The translations under genes and the position numbers were made by a program. The notes beneath the pieces are model-generated. The model was not told where the DNA came from. It searched no databases and saw only the letters and a program-made list of their open reading frames with translations. Below are positions 24,641-31,305 of a stretch of DNA of 33,836 nt, one piece after another. Each line of letters opens with the position of its first letter. Positions within the stretch are counted from its first letter, which is position 1. Source of the DNA: CAZVRZ01 sp964629965 (lineage in GTDB: Bacteria > Chloroflexota > Anaerolineae > Anaerolineales > UBA4823); assembly GCA_964629965.1 (NCBI GenBank), contig CAZVRZ010000053.1:1-33836 (forward strand), written 5' to 3'.

Positions 24641-25237
24641 ATGCACACCTCACCAACCTCACACAATCTGGCCTTTATCTCTCCTCCAACAAAAATCCCC
24701 TGGTTCCTGCGCCTGGGCCTGTGGGTTGCTCGCCGCATGAGCGGTGCAGACCTGCTGCCTGCCCGGCTGCTAGCCTGGTACCCCAAGGCGGCTGTCAGTT
24801 CGGCTGTGCTTGAGGGCCTGATTGCCCATCAGGATGGCAAGCTCGATGAACGGATTTTGAAACTGGTTCGCATGGCCGTGTCCTTCACCGCCGGCTGCCC
24901 GTTTTGCGTAGACATGAACTCGGCCGGGTGGGAAAAGCTGATCTCCCCCGATGAACTGGCCGCTCTGCAAGGCCATAAGCCGGTAGAAGAATTTCCTTCG
25001 TTCAGCAAAAGAGAAAGCCTGGCCATTGAATATGCCAGGCTGGTCTCCAGCACGCCCTTGAACTTCCCCCGTTCGCATTTCGCTGAGCTGAAGCAGCATT
25101 TCAATGAACGCGAAATCGTGATTTTGGCTGTCACTGCCGCCCAGGTCAACTATTGGACGCGCCTGATCCAGGCGCTCGGCTGTCCACCACAGGACTTTTC
25201 TGGCGTAGAGTTGTTTCTGGATTTGGACCACCGCTAA
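24641..25237 (+). CDS. Carboxymuconolactone decarboxylase/AhpD-like protein
   Basis: A 198-residue helical protein of the AhpD/CMD family. KLVRMAVSFTAGCPFCVDMN carries the CxxC redox motif in the usual place, followed by ESLAIEYARLVSSTP and the helix EREIVILAVTAAQVNYWTRL. It should act in the cytoplasm as a thiol peroxidase or alkylhydroperoxide-type protein, although many relatives are uncharacterised. It is divergent from arsR (187 bases apart) and alone on the plus strand. GAAGG nine bases before the ATG is its ribosome site. Confidence 0.85.
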   Translation: MHTSPTSHNLAFISPPTKIPWFLRLGLWVARRMSGADLLPARLLAWYPKAAVSSAVLEGLIAHQDGKLDERILKLVRMAVSFTAGCPFCVDMNSAGWEKLISPDELAALQGHKPVEEFPSFSKRESLAIEYARLVSSTPLNFPRSHFAELKQHFNEREIVILAVTAAQVNYWTRLIQALGCPPQDFSGVELFLDLDHR

Positions 25238-25244
25238 TTCGGCG

Positions 25245-25398
25245 TTGACGGTTGCAGGAAGCTCGCTCCCGCCAAAGGCGCCGCCAATCGTAGGGTATAT
25301 CACCCGCACCGCACCTGCTCATCGGGCAATCCCAGAGCGTGGACCATTTGCGCTCGGTTGGCACTGGTCCACTGTCCGGCAGGATGCATAGTAACATG
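25245..25398 (-). pseudogene. Remnant of a xanthine-dehydrogenase-type molybdopterin subunit
   Basis: On the minus strand one frame reads HPAGQWTSANRAQMVHALGL and PDEQVR, and the next frame reads VRVIYPTIGGAFGGSE. Together they match the conserved core of xanthine dehydrogenase family large subunits. The frames are separated by a 5-bp tandem duplication (CGCAC at 25305-25309 and 25310-25314); removing one copy joins them. Only about 50 codons remain, with no start or flanking domains. It is a gene fragment. Confidence 0.65.
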
Positions 25399-25560
25399 CT
25401 CCGCAAATAGCTGTCTGCATTGAATTTTCTTCGGTTTTTGATTGATGGATTGGGTTGCGTTCTTCGTGGTTTTTAGTGAGTTCTTACAATCCGAAACGTA
25501 ACAAAAGAATAGGGTTGATCTGGGATGGAGCCTCTTAAGACAGGTGCGTTCGATGCATTA

Positions 25561-25773
25561 CTAACCGCTGTAATACAATGCATCCTTTTGCTCTTGGTCT
25601 AACCATTCCAGGTAGGAAGATGATGGAAATATTTGATTTCTTGATTTCATTTCACCTAAGAATTCGGTTATTTCATCGTAGGTAGGCAAGCGGCTTCCAA
25701 GCGCCCTGGCAAAGGTAGATGCCTCGCTGGCGCTAACGTTTGTGATGGGTAAGGTCGCGATGAACGTTTGCAT
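25561..25773 (-). pseudogene. Formylglycine-enzyme-like C-terminal fragment (uncertain)
   Basis: A 70-codon frame reads LPITNVSASEASTFARALGS followed by RLPTYDEITEF. This resembles the PVTNVSWEDAxAFxxWLGxRLPTEAEWE core of FGE-sulfatase domains. The rest (SSSYLEWLDQEQKDALYYSG) is not recognised. It overlaps the CFA-synthase remnant and lacks most of the domain, so it is more likely debris than a working gene. A real small gene cannot be excluded. Confidence 0.4.
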
Positions 25774-25888
25774 CCGGGCGCGCCAATAACGCCTGGTTGA
25801 CGTTCAGTTGCCCGACTTCGAAACCATGCGCTGAGCCAGACATAAACAAGTGCCATACCCGGTATAGGGATTTTTCGAATCGCCGGGA
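25733..25888 (-). pseudogene. C-terminal remnant of a cyclopropane-fatty-acid synthase
   Basis: Between a TGA at 25889-25891 and a TAG at 25733-25735 the minus strand encodes RRFEKSLYRVWHLFMSGSAH and then GFEVGQLNVNQALLARPDA. This matches the conserved end of CFA synthases (YRxWRLYMAGSAxGFxxGxLxxYQxLLxKP). It has no start codon and nothing of the SAM-binding part. It directly follows the universal-stress-protein remnant. Confidence 0.7.
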
Positions 25889-25916
25889 TCAATAGCACGG
25901 ACACTGGGGCATACCT

Positions 25917-26055
25917 GTCGTCCAGATGTTCGATCCCCATCGCGTAAGTGAGAATGACCTTTTTCACGCCGAGCGTTTTATTCCAATAACGCAATTCACC
26001 AGGGCGGTCGAAGCCGGTGATAGATCCGTTGTGCTAAAACGATTGTTTTGAACAT
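25917..26055 (-). pseudogene. N-terminal remnant of a universal stress protein
   Basis: An ATG at 26055 with a strong AAGGAG ribosome site starts MFKTIVLA, then the frame breaks. TTDLSPASTALVNCVIGIK appears in a second frame and TLGVKKVILTYAMGIEHLDD in a third. Removing a duplicated CA and adding one A to an A4 run joins them into a UspA-type N-terminus. After GIEHLDD the similarity ends and the CFA-synthase piece follows. Two tandem ArsR-type promoters lie upstream and point at this remnant. Confidence 0.6.
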
Positions 26056-26207
26056 GATCATTCTCCTTGGTTGGTTTTATGGGTTTAAGTGAAAAATTTG
26101 GCATGATTCTGTCAGTGTGTTTTTCAACAGGCGGGAATTTCCTCTGAAAAACTTGGTGGTCGCTGAACGATATACATTATTTATCTAGACCTTTTTCGCA
26201 AAGATAC

Positions 26208-26223
26208 TTCAATATACGTTGAA
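26208..26223. promoter_or_regulatory. ArsR-type operator, distal copy
   Basis: TTCAA-TATACG-TTGAA is an inverted repeat with the same arms and spacing as the arsR operator. It begins right at the end of a GATATT -10 box on the minus strand, which repeats the arsR layout. Confidence 0.6.
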
Positions 26224-26252
26224 ATATCTTGCTGAAAAAACTTTTCTGTAAA
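26223..26252 (-). promoter_or_regulatory. Minus-strand promoter, second unit (TTTACA, GATATT)
   Basis: TTTACA (26247-26252) and GATATT (26223-26228) on the minus strand are 18 bases apart, and the ArsR-type repeat follows at once. It is weaker than the first unit, but the layout is identical. Confidence 0.45.
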
Positions 26253-26287
26253 GAAGGCCAGTAAGACAACTACTGTCCTCACAATAC

Positions 26288-26303
26288 TTCAATCTATGTT
26301 GAA
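26288..26303. promoter_or_regulatory. ArsR-type operator, proximal copy
   Basis: TTCAA-TCTATG-TTGAA has the same arms and 6-base centre as the arsR operator. On the minus strand it directly follows a TATAGT -10 box, so a bound repressor would block the start point. Confidence 0.65.
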
Positions 26304-26332
26304 CTATATTGCAGTAAACCATATTTTGTCAA
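26303..26332 (-). promoter_or_regulatory. Minus-strand promoter, first unit (TTGACA, TATAGT)
   Basis: TTGACA (26327-26332) and TATAGT (26303-26308) lie 18 bases apart on the minus strand. The -35 is perfect. The promoter is located just after the stop of the mini-thioredoxin gene and fires into the remnant region. Confidence 0.6.
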
Positions 26333-26366
26333 TAGCATCTATCGCAAGCTGGTTGCAAGCGAAAAC

Positions 26367-26633
26367 TCAAAGCATCGTGGCTTCCTCCAGCCAACGAATA
26401 AGCTCATCTTTTTTGGGAAAGCGCCCCACACAGACCAGCTTTTCATTCACCACCAGGCTGGGCAGGATAAGAACCGGGGTGTACTGTTCCATGGCCTCAA
26501 TCGTTTTTAGTTCCGTCATTGTCATCTCAAAGTCGGGATGCGTTTTACGCAGCTCACTCCACGCAGCTAGCAATGTTCGCTTGACGGCATACCGCTGCGG
26601 GCCTTTGTAACTGAGTATTTTGACGTTGACCAT
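26367..26633 (-). CDS. Mini-thioredoxin-like protein lacking CxxC
   Basis: An 88-residue protein that aligns along its length with the mini-thioredoxin at 26930. Shared parts are AMEQYTPVLILPSLVVNEKL and CVGRFPKKDELIRWLEE. At the place of GPGCQKC it has YKGPQRYAVK, so both redox Cys are absent. It cannot work as a classical thiol oxidoreductase; a binding or carrier role is more likely. The cis-Pro (LPSLVV) is retained. It is the last gene of the long minus-strand polycistron. Confidence 0.8.
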   Translation of the reverse strand: MVNVKILSYKGPQRYAVKRTLLAAWSELRKTHPDFEMTMTELKTIEAMEQYTPVLILPSLVVNEKLVCVGRFPKKDELIRWLEEATML

Positions 26634-26670
26634 GGTCTACCTCGGGCGGTCTTACTTTATAGACTGGCCT

Positions 26671-26895
26671 CTATCCGCCGCTCATGACAGCCATGAGCTT
26701 TACCTGGTCGCCATCCTGGAGCATGTAATCTTTGGATTCAAGCGCTCCGTTGACGATAACCCCCGCAACGATCTCCGGTTTGATCTGCAGTGCAACCAAA
26801 GCTTCACGGACAGTTTTACCAGCCTGAACAGTAACCTCGGTTTGATTGTTGAGCAATTCTTTTAGCTGGCCCATCGGGCGAAGAGAAGCAGGCAT
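26671..26895 (-). CDS. MoaD/ThiS-family ubiquitin-like protein ending in GG
   Basis: A 74-residue beta-grasp protein. TEVTVQAGKTVREALVALQI, GVIVNGALESKDYMLQDGDQ and VKLMAVMSGG are the usual strands, and the chain ends exactly in Gly-Gly. Such proteins carry sulphur as a C-terminal thiocarboxylate after adenylation by a MoeB/ThiF enzyme, or act as small modifiers. No E1-type gene is in the window. It sits between two mini-thioredoxins, which suggests a sulphur-transfer or redox role rather than plain molybdopterin or thiamine synthesis. Confidence 0.85.
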   Translation of the reverse strand: MPASLRPMGQLKELLNNQTEVTVQAGKTVREALVALQIKPEIVAGVIVNGALESKDYMLQDGDQVKLMAVMSGG

Positions 26896-26929
26896 GTGAT
26901 TTCCTCACTCGTTTCTATCAAATCGGTTT

Positions 26930-27187
26930 TTAAAGCGCATTTCTGAACCAGCCAATGACTTCTTCCTGGCTGGGCACGCGCCCGGCGCACACTACTTTCT
27001 CGTTCACAACCAGCGCGGGCGTAAAGAAGATCGAATACTGCTCGATTGCTAACAGGTCTTCGATGTGCTCCAGCGAAACTTCCAAACTGGGATTCTCATC
27101 CAATAATGCTTCTAATCCATCCATGGCCATTTGTTCCATCTGGTAACATTTCTGGCAGCCAGGGCCGAGCACTTTGATATCCAACAT
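26930..27187 (-). CDS. Mini-thioredoxin with CQKC (thioredoxin_3 type)
   Basis: An 85-residue small thioredoxin: IKVLGPGCQKCYQMEQMAMD holds the CxxC, SIFFTPALVVNEKVVCAGRV the cis-Pro strand, and QEEVIGWFRNAL the last helix. The ATG at 27187 begins right before the first strand; a longer reading would overlap the zinc-ribbon gene. These mini-thioredoxins are frequent beside ArsR regulators, permeases and metal-resistance genes. It is a cytoplasmic thiol reductant or metal-binding protein. Confidence 0.88.
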   Translation of the reverse strand: MLDIKVLGPGCQKCYQMEQMAMDGLEALLDENPSLEVSLEHIEDLLAIEQYSIFFTPALVVNEKVVCAGRVPSQEEVIGWFRNAL

Positions 27188-27189
27188 GG

Positions 27190-27447
27190 CTATTCTCCGG
27201 CCTGCGTGTTTTCTTCTGGCAGGCGCACACCCTTTTTCTCGCAGTCTGCGCACAGGTCGGTTTTACGATTGGTCCAATAGGTCAGGCTACAGGCAGGACA
27301 GGCCACCTTGCGCAGCCCACCCATCGTATTCTTGCGCGGCCTGAGTTCGGGCGGCAAGCTGGTAAATGGGTCTGTTACGCAGGAACACTGCGGTTTTACC
27401 GGCTCTTTGCCAGGTTTGGGTTTGGACTGATCTTTCTCATTTTCCAT
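27190..27447 (-). CDS. Small zinc-ribbon protein
   Basis: An 85-residue protein starting at ATG 27447, seven to eight bases after AAAGGAG. The N-terminus is Lys/Pro-rich and disordered (KDQSKPKPGKEPVKPQCSC). The C-terminal half has CPACSLTYWTNRKTDLCADC, a zinc-ribbon-like four-Cys arrangement. Together with the CSC motif that makes six Cys. The family is not recognised. Its stop lies two bases from the mini-thioredoxin start, so the two are translated together. Confidence 0.65.
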   Translation of the reverse strand: MENEKDQSKPKPGKEPVKPQCSCVTDPFTSLPPELRPRKNTMGGLRKVACPACSLTYWTNRKTDLCADCEKKGVRLPEENTQAGE

Positions 27448-27469
27448 TATAGAACTCCTTTTAGCTCTC

Positions 27470-27757
27470 TCACTCAATGCGCCGCGCCAATGTATAAACC
27501 GCTAACAAGAATAAGCCTGCGCTGAAGGCCGCCAGCGCGCCCAGATCGAGTGCAGCGGTAGCCCACGATCCGCCCGACAATGCCATACGCAGTGCTTCAA
27601 CCGAATAGGTCAGCGGCAAGAAACGAGCCACAACCTGCAGCCAGGCAGGCATGGAGTCCAACGGCACAAAGACCCCGCCCAGGAACATCATAGGGAAGCG
27701 GATGAAGTTCGCCAGCGTCTGCGCTTCAAAAATTTCCTTTTGAATGGCTTCAGTCAT
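27470..27757 (-). pseudogene. C-terminal part of an ABC-2 type permease
   Basis: A 95-residue frame reading AQTLANFIRFPMMFLGGVFV, PLDSMPAWLQVVARFLPLTY and SVEALRMALSG, with a final membrane helix. This is the last 40 per cent of a DrrB/NodJ-type ABC-2 permease. The first four membrane helices and any ATPase gene are missing. Its ATG overlaps the stop of the PIG-L gene (ATGA), so it may still be translated as a short two-helix protein. It probably marks a deletion that fused two gene clusters. Confidence 0.65.
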
Positions 27758-28482
27758 CGTAAATATCCTTGGAGTACCTGCGGCAGGAAATCATCGGCGG
27801 AGCTGCGCGCTGCTGCTCGCACAAAGTGTTCCTGTCCAAAAAACAGGCGCTGTTGTTCGGACGGGGCGCTCAGTATTGGCGATGAACTCCACTGGGTAGC
27901 ATGGCAGCGCATGGCGGCCAGCTTTCTCTCCCAAACCGAGGTTACATCCACAGCAAGGGCTAAGGTCTCATCTGGAACGGGATGAACTTGCTTCATCCCC
28001 AACCGCGTGGCCAGCGACTGCGGTACTGCAACGGTGTATAAGGCGGCTAGCTCTTCTGTACTACGGAAAATCTCGGCTGCCCATTGCCCAACAATGATAT
28101 GGTCGGGATGTCCGGAAAGACCATCTGGCCCAAAACTGAGCAGCGCCTGCGGATGAACCTGGCGGGCGACAGCTAGAATATCGGCGCCCACTCGTTCGGG
28201 ATCGGCATCCGTCAGGCCGCCATCCGGGTAACTCAGCAGACGTGGTGGTTCAATCCCCAATGCAGCGCAGGCGCAGCACAACTCGTGCTCGCGCACGCCA
28301 GGCAGTTCGTCCGGTATGCACAGTGCAGGCTCGCCGCATGAGCCAGCCTCACCGTGAGTCAAGGTCAGCACATGTACTTTAACCCCACTCCGGGCGAGCA
28401 GCGCCAGCGTCCCGCCCGGACGAAAGGTTTCGTCATCGGGATGCGCAAAAATCGCAAACAGTGTGGGCGCTGCCCTGGCCAC
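27754..28482 (-). CDS. PIG-L family deacetylase, second copy
   Basis: A 242-residue LmbE-type protein starting at GTG 28482 after AAGAAGAGA. Zinc motifs: IFAHPDDETFRPGGTLALLA and GLSGHPDHIIVGQ. ALCIPDELPGVREHELCCAC is a Cys-rich stretch around residues 50-72 not seen in the first copy. It shares the overall plan with the PIG-L protein of the ars operon. It may deacetylate or hydrolyse a GlcNAc-linked thiol or its conjugates; this is inferred from family and context. Confidence 0.85.
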   Translation of the reverse strand: MARAAPTLFAIFAHPDDETFRPGGTLALLARSGVKVHVLTLTHGEAGSCGEPALCIPDELPGVREHELCCACAALGIEPPRLLSYPDGGLTDADPERVGADILAVARQVHPQALLSFGPDGLSGHPDHIIVGQWAAEIFRSTEELAALYTVAVPQSLATRLGMKQVHPVPDETLALAVDVTSVWERKLAAMRCHATQWSSSPILSAPSEQQRLFFGQEHFVRAAARSSADDFLPQVLQGYLR

Positions 28483-28496
28483 TCTCTTCTTCTCTT

Positions 28497-28805
28497 TTAT
28501 GGAACCTGCACTGCCAGGATCCGCATCTGCTCAACCGCAACAATTCTGCGAACGATACCGGAAGGTACAACCACCACTGAGCCAGTCTTTAGCTCGGCCT
28601 GTTCTTCTGCGACATGCAATTGCCCACGGCCTGCCATCACCACATATTGGACACGAGTGCTCATCACGCATGGCCCAACTTCCTGGCCCGGCTCGAGACA
28701 CACCAGCAGCGTGACCAAACCTTCAGACTTATGCAGAACGATATGCTGTGCTCCATCCGCCGAAAAGTTTTGCATGGATTCGACATCCATCACCTGAATT
28801 GTCAT
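28497..28805 (-). CDS. Cupin-domain protein
   Basis: A 102-residue single cupin. LVCLEPGQEVGPCVMSTRVQ, then YVVMAGRGQLHVAEEQAELK and SVVVVPSGIVRRIVAVEQMR fit the two cupin motifs. The usual metal-binding His of motif 1 are replaced (GPCVMS), so metal binding is doubtful or uses Cys. AAGGAGATAAATATCGA provides the ribosome site. Role unknown; small cupins often bind small acids or metals. Confidence 0.8.
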   Translation of the reverse strand: MTIQVMDVESMQNFSADGAQHIVLHKSEGLVTLLVCLEPGQEVGPCVMSTRVQYVVMAGRGQLHVAEEQAELKTGSVVVVPSGIVRRIVAVEQMRILAVQVP

Positions 28806-28854
28806 TCGATATTTATCTCCTTTTTTGTTCTAATCGGCCATCAAGGCCACAGAT

Positions 28855-29316
28855 TTACTTCACATCGCCAAAAATAAGCGCTTCCACCTGGCTTTGCGCC
28901 TGGATCAGATCGAGCGGCGCTTCATCACTCAAGCCAAGGTCCTGTTTCCAGACTACCTGCCCGGTTTCGTTCAGCAGCACCAGGGCCGGTGCGCGTGCCA
29001 CGTTGTACTGCCTTACCAGGTCAGGGCGGCGGCTGAAATCCACGCGCAAGATCGGGATCTGCTCTGCCAATGCCACCGGCCAGGCAGCCAATTGCGCTTC
29101 AGCGCCGCGAATCACAACCATCTGGCACTCGCAGCCGCGACCAAGGGTAAAAAACACTAGTGCGGGTTGGCCGTTCAACGCCAGCGAGGTTTGCGGCTCA
29201 AACCAGCCATCATTGAACGATTTGATTGCCAGGAGGGCCAGTACCAGCGTACCAAACAAAATCAGCGCCCCTACGCGCTTCCGATCCGTAAAGCTGAGCG
29301 CCCGGTTTGCTTCCAT
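28855..29316 (-). CDS. Membrane-anchored thioredoxin-like protein with CxC
   Basis: A 153-residue protein starting at ATG 29316, overlapping the CcdA stop (TAATG). One N-terminal helix (VGALILFGTLVLALLAIKSF) anchors it. The outside domain reads QPALVFFTLGRGCECQMVVI with C-E-C at the redox position, and later VARAPALVLLNETGQVVW with the cis-Pro loop. The standard CxxC is shortened to CxC plus Gln. It is probably a partner of CcdA outside the membrane. Confidence 0.8.
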   Translation of the reverse strand: MEANRALSFTDRKRVGALILFGTLVLALLAIKSFNDGWFEPQTSLALNGQPALVFFTLGRGCECQMVVIRGAEAQLAAWPVALAEQIPILRVDFSRRPDLVRQYNVARAPALVLLNETGQVVWKQDLGLSDEAPLDLIQAQSQVEALIFGDVK

Positions 29317-29990
29317 TAGGCAATCCACAAAAAATACAACCCAACACCGATCACGATCACGCCGCTGGCTTTCTCGATCATCTCGGACCAGCGCCCCAGC
29401 TTCTGGAAGCTTTTCAACGCCCCGGTGAAGGTTCCAGCCAGCACCACCGGTACGCCGCGCCCCAGGGCGTAGACGAAGAGCAGCGCCGCGCCATAGGCCA
29501 GCGCTCCCTTAGCCATCACGTAGGTCAAGATGGCAGCCAGTACGGGCGTGGCGCACTGCGAGGCCACCAGGCCAGAGACCAGGCCCAAAGCCAGCGCGCC
29601 GGGGACGCCCTTCAACCCAATGCGCTCGCGCAAGCCTCCAAAAGCCATCGGCAGGTTGAACTTGAGCACACCGAGCATATTCATGCCGATCAAGAAACAG
29701 ATTCCGGCTACCAGGTAATACCACCACCGCGTGGCCGTACCAATCAATCCGCCGATCAGGGCTGCCAGTAGACCCAGCAGCATGAAAGTCAGCGCCAACC
29801 CGATGGCAAAAGCCAGCGAGAGGCTGAAGGAGCGGGCGCGCGATAGATCACGACTGCCGCCCACATAACCTACGATCAAGGGGATGGTGGCCACATTGCA
29901 CGGACCCAGGCTGGTGACGACCCCGCCCAGGAAAACGAGCACAAAGGCCAGCAAGGAAGCAGTTTGCAGAGAGGCCGGGTCGAAGGTCAT
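29316..29990 (-). CDS. CcdA/DsbD-type transmembrane thiol-electron transporter
   Basis: A 224-residue, six-helix protein. The two transport Cys occur in VTSLGPCNVATIPLIVGYVG and in LVASQCATPVLAAILTY. AAGGAG six bases before ATG 29990 sets the start. Proteins of this family carry reducing power from cytoplasmic thioredoxin to thiol proteins on the outside. Here thioredoxin-like genes lie directly on both sides, which makes a complete relay. Confidence 0.9.
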   Translation of the reverse strand: MTFDPASLQTASLLAFVLVFLGGVVTSLGPCNVATIPLIVGYVGGSRDLSRARSFSLSLAFAIGLALTFMLLGLLAALIGGLIGTATRWWYYLVAGICFLIGMNMLGVLKFNLPMAFGGLRERIGLKGVPGALALGLVSGLVASQCATPVLAAILTYVMAKGALAYGAALLFVYALGRGVPVVLAGTFTGALKSFQKLGRWSEMIEKASGVIVIGVGLYFLWIA

Positions 29991-29991
29991 G

Positions 29992-30477
29992 TCAATCTCC
30001 TTCGGCAAGATCAGCCAGCGTTTGGCGCAGTTGCTTGGCTTCCATCACCCCCACCGAAACCTGTTCTTCCCCGGTTTGATCGTAGAAAATGAGCGTGGGG
30101 ATAAACTGCAAGCCGACCCTGTTCAGCAATGCCTCATTGTTTTCATCGTACACGTTGATATCCACCAGCACCACCGTCTCAGCGAAGTCAGGGTAAACCT
30201 GGCTCACCGTTTCCATCATCACTTGGCATTGGTGACATGTGTCGGAGTGGAAGAAAGCCAGGGTGGGGCGGTTCTCGGCCAGGGAGCGGGCGAGCTGCGC
30301 CTGGGCAGACTCGGTGGCAGCAGTGGCAGCAAATTTATTGTTGGGATTGGCATTGGTGGGAGCAACAGCCGGGGGTTTTTCCTTGAATGCCAGGATAGCG
30401 ACGACCAACAAGGCCAGGCCTCCAATGGCCAGGATTTGTGGCAGGCGAGAGGGTTTACGGTGATGTTTTTTGGGCAT
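29992..30477 (-). CDS. Membrane-anchored thioredoxin with CHQC
   Basis: A 161-residue protein with an N-terminal anchor (LPQILAIGGLALLVVAILAF), a flexible linker, and a thioredoxin domain: PTLAFFHSDTCHQCQVMMET with CHQC, VVLVDINVYDENN, and VGLQFIPTLIFYDQTGEEQ with the cis-Pro. It is expected outside the membrane as a substrate of the CcdA-type protein that follows one base later. Confidence 0.9.
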   Translation of the reverse strand: MPKKHHRKPSRLPQILAIGGLALLVVAILAFKEKPPAVAPTNANPNNKFAATAATESAQAQLARSLAENRPTLAFFHSDTCHQCQVMMETVSQVYPDFAETVVLVDINVYDENNEALLNRVGLQFIPTLIFYDQTGEEQVSVGVMEAKQLRQTLADLAEGD

Positions 30478-30485
30478 GCTCGTCT

Positions 30486-31280
30486 TTAGTTTCCTGCCAG
30501 TTTTTGCTGCAAAGCATCAATCTTGGCTTTGGCGCTGCGTGCTGCTTCCAGGTAAACCTGCGCTACAGCGGCTTCGTCGACGGTTTGCATGGGGGTTAGG
30601 GCTTTGATCTGCTCAAGCGATAATTCTGTTTGCAGCGCCAGGGCGGCTGTTCCTTGCATGACTGCGCCAGCCACCTGCCGCGCCTCGCTTTTGTTCAGAC
30701 CGGCTTCGATCCCGGCCTGAAACATGCCTTCTAGTGCCGGCAGCAGCGAGCGCATAGCCGCCCCGCTCAACCCAACGCACCAGTTCATCTGGTCGTCGCG
30801 CACTTCGATGGTCTCGCCCAAGCAGGCGAGCAGTTCGTGAACCATCTTGTGTGCCGCATCGTCTGCCTGTTGGCCAAAAGCGACCGGGTTCAGGCCGTGG
30901 CCAACCAGGGATGGCGCGTTTGGCATGACGCGTACCACGGTCACGCCTTCGGGAACGATCTGCTCCAGGTGTGCAAGGGCGATCGCCGCCGCAAACGAGA
31001 CGACGATCTGCCCAGCGCACAGGCGCGGCGCCAGGGCTTGCAGCACCTCGGGCACGGCCTTGGGCGCAGGCGAGAGCAGCAGAACGTCTGCTCTGGTCAC
31101 GAACTCATCGCCCAAAGATGCAGCGCGCACGCCAAATTCGGCCGCACAAGCCTGGGCCTTCGATTCGTCGGCATCCACAACCACGATCTGGTGTACTGGA
31201 ACACCTCCGATTAGCAAACGCTTGACCAGGATGCGCCCAATGTTTCCTAACCCTACGATAGCAATGTTCATGTTTTTCAT
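30486..31280 (-). CDS. Pyrroline-5-carboxylate-reductase-like NAD(P) oxidoreductase
   Basis: About 264 residues. The Rossmann start is MNIAIVGLGNIGRILVKRLL, followed by VVVDADESKAQACAAEFGVR and RVMPNAPSLVGHGLNPVAFG, as in ProC. In the C-terminal half the catalytic motif of true P5C reductases (SGSGPAY) is SGAAMRS, and the late TSPGGTT motif is TPMQTVDEA. Proline synthesis is therefore unlikely and another imine or keto substrate is expected. The ATG at 31280 follows GAGGACGGTT. Confidence 0.8.
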   Translation of the reverse strand: MKNMNIAIVGLGNIGRILVKRLLIGGVPVHQIVVVDADESKAQACAAEFGVRAASLGDEFVTRADVLLLSPAPKAVPEVLQALAPRLCAGQIVVSFAAAIALAHLEQIVPEGVTVVRVMPNAPSLVGHGLNPVAFGQQADDAAHKMVHELLACLGETIEVRDDQMNWCVGLSGAAMRSLLPALEGMFQAGIEAGLNKSEARQVAGAVMQGTAALALQTELSLEQIKALTPMQTVDEAAVAQVYLEAARSAKAKIDALQQKLAGN

Positions 31281-31305
31281 AACCGTCCTCATTACAATTA
31301 AGAAA

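Larger units (their letters stand above)
26056..26366. other. Intergenic region with two ArsR-type promoter/operator units
   Basis: No gene is present. The stretch is AT-rich and contains two minus-strand promoter-operator units 80 bases apart (see entries at 26303, 26288, 26223 and 26208). The leftmost part leads to the ribosome site of the universal-stress-protein remnant. Confidence 0.6.

Noticed and set aside
25917..26055. Stop codons in the remnant region as selenocysteine codons
   Set aside because: The breaks are frame changes, not in-frame TGA codons within conserved sequence, and no SECIS-like hairpin was seen.
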